Positions 60,587 to 64,000 of a stretch of 64,000 bases of DNA are shown here, piece after piece. The first letter of the stretch is position 1. Every line of letters begins with the position of its first letter. The stretch spans positions 1,863,001 to 1,927,000 of the forward strand of contig NZ_CP080025.1 of NCBI RefSeq assembly GCF_020463795.1, in the 5' to 3' direction. The notes under the pieces are model-generated. The model saw only the letters and a program-made list of their open reading frames with translations, ran no database searches and was not told the DNA's origin. The position numbers and the translations under genes are program-made. Origin of the DNA: Echinicola marina. Its GTDB lineage: Bacteria; Bacteroidota; Bacteroidia; Cytophagales; Cyclobacteriaceae.

Positions 60587-63385
60587 CTACTCTTCATAAA
60601 TTTCAATCGCCACTGGCCCCTCAATTCCTGAGGGCATGACCTTCCAGCCGGAGGCATCGAAAGGTTTATAGTTGATATTGACAAAGTTGATTTCGTGGTA
60701 ATTGCGCCATTCCAGGCCTTGCTGGTCCATATAGCGGATGCGGTTGGCCATGAGGTTGGCGACCTGAATTTTGATTTCGTTTTCGCCGTCTTTGAGGAAT
60801 TCCCCGATCCGTAACTGATAAGGAAGACTCCAAGCATAGCCTGCTTCTTGGCCATTGATCCAGACTTTGGCGCTTTCGTAGACCTTGCCCAGTTTTAGCA
60901 GGTAGCTCTTTCCTTCCCCTTTTTGAAGGGTGAAGGTGCTGCTATAAGTGGCCTGTCCGGAGAACTGGTCGGCTATTTTATCCCCCTGTTCAGTCCAAGG
61001 CTGAATGGTCGTCATGTGTTGATCTTCTGGTAGCTCAGGACCACCTTGATCGAAATGGACTTGCCAAGGGCCTTCTAGGGAAATTTGCTTGTTGATGGTG
61101 TCCAGGTATTTCCAAGTTGGGATTTCATTGTTGTCGGCTTGGCTGGTTTGTAAGATCAGGCTTTGTCCGAATGCTAAATGAACCTTGACCATGGTCTTTG
61201 CTCCCTTGATACGGGATTGTGCCAAGCCTGTAGCTCCGCTCAGTGGATCCAGGATGCTCACGGTTTGGGCGCTTAGGTTCAGTGGGATTTCTTTTTGGAT
61301 GGCCTTGTCGGTGTGGTTGACCAAGAAATAGTATTTGTCTTTCCCTACAGCCCTACGGATAAACTGCAGGCCTGTGTCGGCCAGTTCTTCCCTTTGGATG
61401 CTTTCAGCCTCCAAGGCCTTCTTAATATCCTGATTCAGGATCACCTTGCCTTTGCCATGGGCAGCAATGCCCTGTGCATTGAAGCTAAGCTGTTCCCAAG
61501 CCTGGTTCAGGGCAGCTTTTCTTTCTTTTACTTGATGAAAGCCCGGCACTTCCTTAGGCTGTTCCTGGAAGATGACCGTTGCGCCTGCTTCTGCCAATTT
61601 TAAAATGCTTTCCAAGGTCTTGACCGGTAGGTATTCCATGGCGGGGATCAGCAGGGCCTTGGCAGGTGTAGCATCTGCATGGGTTTGGACCTTACCGTCG
61701 ATGATTTGTGCTCCCGCCAATAGCTTATCGGAGGCAAAATCCACCGCATAACCTTGTTTCATCAAGGCGGTGGACTGGGCATAAAACTGCGTGGGGTGCA
61801 GCCAGTGGTCGATATGGTGCACGGAGATCATCTGGAACATATTGCCCTCATCTGCCCATACATCATAAACCGGCCAGTACATGATCAGTTCATTATCCGG
61901 CTTTCCGGCCTGTAGCACGGACTGACAGCGGGCGATGTATTCATTAAAGCTTTTGAAATGCGGCCAAAGGCTGTTTTGCTGGGTCAAGTTCAGGGAGGCG
62001 TAAAATAACCAGCCCGGGAATTCCACATCCTTAGGGGAATAGGTCACGCCATGGTAGAACACATGGTTGATGCCTGCCAAGAAGGCCTGGTCCACCTCTG
62101 GCTTCATCTGTGAAAAGGAGCTTTTGAAGTGCTCGCCCAGCCAGGTGAAGGTTTCGCAGGAGATCAGTTCTTTTCCGGCCAGGTGGCCAGCAGAAGAGGC
62201 AAACTTAAGCATAATGGGATCGGGGTCCACGTTGCGGATATCGGCACTGTCCCTGCGCAATCCCGGGATGGGGAAATAGCTGGAACCAAAGGTTTCGCAC
62301 TCGGGAATGTCCACAGCGGCATAGAGGTCGATCAGGTTGCCCGGTGAGCCATGGGCCTGGTTTTTGGTCAGCTTGCCTTTATGATGCGCCCAATCGGTCC
62401 ATCGTTGGGTAAAGTGTTCCAAGAGCAGTTCATGCAGGGTTTCCCGGTAGTCGGACTTGATTCGGCGGGAGTTTTCGCTGTCTGTTTTGCCAAGCAATTC
62501 GGGCAAGTGAGGCTTGAGGTCATAGCCTCTACGTTCTTGGAATTCCTCCAAGAAGTCTTGGGTGAAATTGGCCCCATAAACTTCAAAACTATCATTATAA
62601 AAGCTGCGGATACCTGGTGTTTGCTGGATAAAAGCGCTATCAAACTCCCCTAAATAATCTTCAATGGCTTCCTCGGCAAAATGGTCCAAGGTATAGCCTT
62701 GACCTCCCGGAGCGGCCCGCTTTACTTTTTGCCCGGTTTTGCCATTATAGATGGCCATGATTTTCCAGTTTCCTGCTGCCTCCCATTTTATTTCCCCATT
62801 TTCTGCTACCTGAGTGGTGATATCTTCGACCTGTCCATTTTCACCATAGGCCATTACCGCAAGGAGTTTGGGAGAAAGGTCAGGGTGCCTTTCATTGATG
62901 ATATTCAAATCGGCCTTAAAAGTCCCATTGCCATCAAAATCAAAATCCTTGACCTCCAATTTGGAAGCGGCAAAATGGGCTTCCACAAATGGTCCTCCAA
63001 ATGGCCAACCGGTACCTTGGGTCAGGTCCACGCCCATGCCCAGGCTATCGGCCACATCCACGGTATAGTGGAGCATGTCCAGCCATGGTTTGGAAAGGAA
63101 ATCCAAATAACGGTCCTCATAACCTTTGGCACCATAGATCGGAGCGATCTCCACGCCGCCAAGTCCAGCATCAGCGTACTCATGCAGGAGATAGTTGAGG
63201 TTTTCTTTGTCCACGGCATTGCCCATCCACCACCAGCGGGTCCAAGGTTTGGCGGTCTGGCTGATCTCCGGCCAGCTGCCTGCTTGTATTTGGGGGACAG
63301 TTTGCGTTTCGGTGCTTTTTTGGCAGGAAAATGTAAATATTGCTGTGGCTAAGCTTAAGGAATAAAGGCTTGTTTTGAGTTTCAT
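60587..63385 (-). CDS. GH106-type alpha-L-rhamnosidase lipoprotein
   Basis: A 932-aa exported protein with a lipobox ending FSC. Residues after 40 match the GH106-related glycosyl hydrolase family: KPWTRWWWMGNAVDKENLNYLLHEYADAGLGGVEIAPIYG, LGMGVDLTQGTGWPFGGP, and the barrel segments HGSPGNLIDLYAAVDIPECETFG and KELISCETFTWLGEHF with candidate catalytic acids. A galactose-binding-like beta domain ends the protein (KVWINGQEAGYAWSLPYQLRIG). It removes terminal L-rhamnose from glycans at the cell surface or in the periplasm. Rhamnose mutarotase lies next on the same strand. Confidence 0.88.
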   Translation of the reverse strand: MKLKTSLYSLSLATAIFTFSCQKSTETQTVPQIQAGSWPEISQTAKPWTRWWWMGNAVDKENLNYLLHEYADAGLGGVEIAPIYGAKGYEDRYLDFLSKPWLDMLHYTVDVADSLGMGVDLTQGTGWPFGGPFVEAHFAASKLEVKDFDFDGNGTFKADLNIINERHPDLSPKLLAVMAYGENGQVEDITTQVAENGEIKWEAAGNWKIMAIYNGKTGQKVKRAAPGGQGYTLDHFAEEAIEDYLGEFDSAFIQQTPGIRSFYNDSFEVYGANFTQDFLEEFQERRGYDLKPHLPELLGKTDSENSRRIKSDYRETLHELLLEHFTQRWTDWAHHKGKLTKNQAHGSPGNLIDLYAAVDIPECETFGSSYFPIPGLRRDSADIRNVDPDPIMLKFASSAGHLAGKELISCETFTWLGEHFKSSFSQMKPEVDQAFLAGINHVFYHGVTYSPKDVEFPGWLFYASLNLTQQNSLWPHFKSFNEYIARCQSVLQAGKPDNELIMYWPVYDVWADEGNMFQMISVHHIDHWLHPTQFYAQSTALMKQGYAVDFASDKLLAGAQIIDGKVQTHADATPAKALLIPAMEYLPVKTLESILKLAEAGATVIFQEQPKEVPGFHQVKERKAALNQAWEQLSFNAQGIAAHGKGKVILNQDIKKALEAESIQREELADTGLQFIRRAVGKDKYYFLVNHTDKAIQKEIPLNLSAQTVSILDPLSGATGLAQSRIKGAKTMVKVHLAFGQSLILQTSQADNNEIPTWKYLDTINKQISLEGPWQVHFDQGGPELPEDQHMTTIQPWTEQGDKIADQFSGQATYSSTFTLQKGEGKSYLLKLGKVYESAKVWINGQEAGYAWSLPYQLRIGEFLKDGENEIKIQVANLMANRIRYMDQQGLEWRNYHEINFVNINYKPFDASGWKVMPSGIEGPVAIEIYEE

Positions 63386-63487
63386 GAATGGGTTATTTAT
63401 GGTCAAAAGGTGTCCACTATGTAAGCGAATTGATTTTTATTGTCTCAAGGTCCAGTTCTAGACCGAGCATCGATAAATATTATCCAC

Positions 63488-63547
63488 GGATGAACACAGA
63501 TGCACACGGATGGATTTTATCTTTTTATCATTAATCTGTGTTTATCC
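63488..63547. repeat. Dispersed hairpin repeat (second copy)
   Basis: GGATGAACACAGAT (63488-63501) is nearly complementary to ATCTGTGTTTATCC (63534-63547), as at 9578-9621, and similar pieces (CATCTGTGTTTATC) recur near 63650. Farther on, 63760-63835 holds the CCTCCCCCTTTAAGGGGAGG palindrome and its GGGGGATTAAGGGGG companion. The 451-bp gap 63386-63836 contains no gene. Confidence 0.55.
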
Positions 63548-63836
63548 CTTTCATCTCATTCCCCGGTTTGTGTCCTCACAGACCGGAATGAATCCTATTT
63601 AAGGCCAAGTGGCCTGTGAAGACACATGCCACGGAGTAAAGAACCACTCCATCTGTGTTTATCTTTATCCATCTGTGGTTAATTCTTTATTCTGTTGTGG
63701 CTGTGCGCCGCGGTGTAGCACAGCGGACAGGGCAACGATTTCCGCTTATCTCCCCCCTCCTAACCTCCCCCTTTAAGGGGAGGGATCGATTTCGTAACTT
63801 TTATCGAAAAGTCCCCTCAAGGGGGATTAAGGGGGC

Positions 63837-64000
63837 TTAAAGCGTAAATACCTCTTTCAAAGTCACACTTACCGGGGAATTGTCGGGGTGGGTCTCCATG
63901 ATGTCTGCCATATAGGCCCACCATTTTTGCACGATCTCGGTGCTGCCCAAATCCTGGGAAGAGCTGTCGCCCGAAATGGTCTGCACGGCAAATAGGCTGG
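63837..64000 (-). CDS. rhaM: L-rhamnose mutarotase, C-terminal part
   Basis: The frame is open at the right window edge. The last 53 codons read [10 protein letters not shown] at the start, then [20 protein letters not shown] and LKEVFTL, matching the C-terminus of L-rhamnose mutarotase (the WWxxMAD and NPDNSPxS-like segment). The enzyme interconverts alpha and beta anomers of L-rhamnose after the sugar is freed, which fits the rhamnosidase gene next to it. The start codon and N-terminal His are outside the window. Confidence 0.85.
   Translation of the reverse strand, partial: SLFAVQTISGDSSSQDLGSTEIVQKWWAYMADIMETHPDNSPVSVTLKEVFTL

Noticed and set aside
1-64000. tRNA and rRNA genes
   Set aside because: I looked for T-loop-like TTCGAATCC/GTTCGA patterns with a paired acceptor stem and for rRNA core sequences on both strands and found none that hold up.

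Overview
The window looks like a chromosomal segment from a Bacteroidota bacterium, most likely Cytophagales and possibly a Cyclobacteriaceae-type marine genus. The reasons are a TonB-dependent receptor with a CarboxypepD_reg-like N-terminus, a GMC oxidoreductase paired with a gluconate 2-dehydrogenase subunit 3, a twin-arginine Gfo/Idh/MocA oxidoreductase, a GH106-type rhamnosidase with rhamnose mutarotase, DUF6266, VF530, RAYT/REP sequences, few Shine-Dalgarno sites and several TAnnTTTG-like -7 boxes. The genus is inference. I found no tRNA or rRNA gene.

1-31.5 kb is mostly housekeeping and metabolism: the end of an M14 carboxypeptidase-like protein, acylphosphatase, a VWA plus MoxR-like AAA+ pair, a haem-binding protein, a DEAD-box helicase, a MaoC hydratase, a TonB-dependent receptor, superoxide dismutase, TadA-like deaminase, two divergent phosphate transporters, deoC coupled to a saccharopine/alanine dehydrogenase-like gene, YceI with a MarR regulator, a ybbA-ybbP-cysQ operon divergent from a tesA-like esterase, the GMC pair and a Gfo/Idh/MocA oxidoreductase. 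The mobile or repeated DNA here is one IS1595-family element and two MITE-like palindromic elements.

31.5-43 kb is accessory and rich in repeats. DUF6266 follows an 11-bp tandem repeat. A GxxExxY gene and a broken copy of it are embedded in about 155-bp tandem hairpin repeats. Then come AraC and Crp regulators with small oxidoreductases, AT-rich orphan genes (TPR, HExxH protein, truncated SMI1/KNR4, lipoprotein), a second near-identical IS copy and a possible toxin-like gene pair.

43-51 kb holds decayed RAYT (Y1 transposase) copies and their REP hairpins, a HEPN protein, two tandem paralogous orphan genes, a phage-type HTH protein, an XRE-ImmA/DUF4411 toxin-antitoxin-like pair whose PIN-like partner has an in-frame stop, and a truncated DUF1016 nuclease.

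50.2-60.4 kb is the most interesting part and looks like a defence island. A WYL regulator has an inverted repeat directly upstream, and a repeat with the same half-sites and spacing lies ahead of a retron. The retron has an ncRNA region bounded by complementary a1/a2 arms, then a reverse transcriptase with the retron NAxxH and TGL-type motifs and a C-terminal extension of about 390 residues. Two translationally coupled genes follow: a receiver-like protein that lacks the phospho-acceptor, and a 656-residue protein with a complete receiver domain and a possible C-terminal HEPN motif. A RecD-like helicase and a TPR/cold-shock-like protein come next. I cannot assign this gene set to a named retron type from memory, so it is the main candidate for an undescribed system.

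60.5-64 kb on the minus strand is a rhamnose-release locus: a GH106-type lipoprotein and the end of L-rhamnose mutarotase.
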